From NCBI RefSeq assembly GCF_938030725.1, contig NZ_CALHIQ010000164.1, forward strand, positions 1-5,898: a stretch of 5,898 nt of DNA. Direction: 5' to 3'. Numbering within the stretch: position 1 is the first letter of the stretch; each line of letters starts with the position of its first letter. A program made the position numbers and the translations under genes. Source of the DNA: an uncultured Fretibacterium sp. (GTDB lineage Bacteria; Synergistota; Synergistia; Synergistales; Aminobacteriaceae). This document shows positions 5,757 to 5,898 of the stretch, in pieces. The notes below the pieces were generated by a model. That model ran no database searches and was not told the DNA's origin. It was given only the letters and a program-made list of their open reading frames with translations.

Positions 5757-5898
5757 ATGGACAGGAGAAAATGCGGCGTGCTGCTTCCCATGACCTCGCT
5801 TCCCTCGCGCTTCGGGATCGGCGACATGGGGCCGGGGGCGCTGCGGTTTGCGGAGTTTCTGCAGGGGGCGGGGCAGTCGTTGTGGCAGGGCCTGCCCC
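5757..5898 (+). CDS. malQ: 4-alpha-glucanotransferase (amylomaltase), N-terminal fragment
   Basis: Only the first 47 codons are in the window; the rest lies beyond the right edge. The visible protein, MDRRKCGVLLPMTSLPSRFG then IGDMGPGALRFAEFLQGAGQ, matches the start of GH77 amylomaltases: GVLL-TSLPS-FGIGDLGP, then a helix ending in AGQ-LWQ-LP. The enzyme transfers alpha-1,4-glucan segments between maltooligosaccharides and serves in glycogen or maltodextrin metabolism in the cytoplasm. One small oddity is WQGLP (43-47), where the family usually has WQ, then Val, Ile or a similar residue, then LP. Catalytic residues lie outside the window, so intactness cannot be judged. It is co-directional with the amidohydrolase and may be co-transcribed with it, though the functions are not obviously linked. 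Confidence 0.92.
   Translation, partial: MDRRKCGVLLPMTSLPSRFGIGDMGPGALRFAEFLQGAGQSLWQGLP

Overview
This is a high-GC bacterial window. It holds four protein genes, two of them cut by the window edges, around one divergent intergenic region. On the minus strand are an RluA/RluD-family 23S rRNA pseudouridine synthase (nearly complete, its last few codons off the left edge) and a full-length isoleucyl-tRNA synthetase, ileS. On the plus strand are a 538-residue YtcJ-type amidohydrolase and the first 47 codons of malQ (4-alpha-glucanotransferase).

The organism is a bacterium with strong G/C bias at third codon positions, purine-rich Shine-Dalgarno sites ahead of every gene, and a consensus TATAAT box. 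IleS is the bacterial type with a C-terminal Cys4 zinc motif. The phylum cannot be fixed from the window. The ileS-rluD neighbourhood without lspA and the Cys-pair-rich IleS would fit a Synergistota-like or deltaproteobacterial-like genome, but that is only a guess.

Layout: 1-884 pseudouridine synthase (minus); 885-953 a 69-base gap with an intrinsic terminator for ileS, whose U-tract ends two bases before the next gene's Shine-Dalgarno; 954-3764 ileS (minus); 3765-4063 a 299-base divergent control region with candidate promoters in both directions, repeated operator-like motifs and a UNCG-type hairpin; 4064-5680 amidohydrolase (plus); 5681-5756 a GC-rich gap; 5757 to the end malQ (plus).

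The left half serves translation: charging tRNA-Ile, and modifying 23S rRNA. The right half is catabolic: a metal hydrolase of unknown substrate and a glucan-remodelling enzyme that may share a transcript. I see no mobile element, CRISPR array, tRNA or rRNA gene, and no evidence of a new multi-gene system. The points worth a second look are small: a Ser where IleS normally has an Asn in its editing pocket, hairpins abutting two Shine-Dalgarno sites, and repeated motifs in the divergent region.
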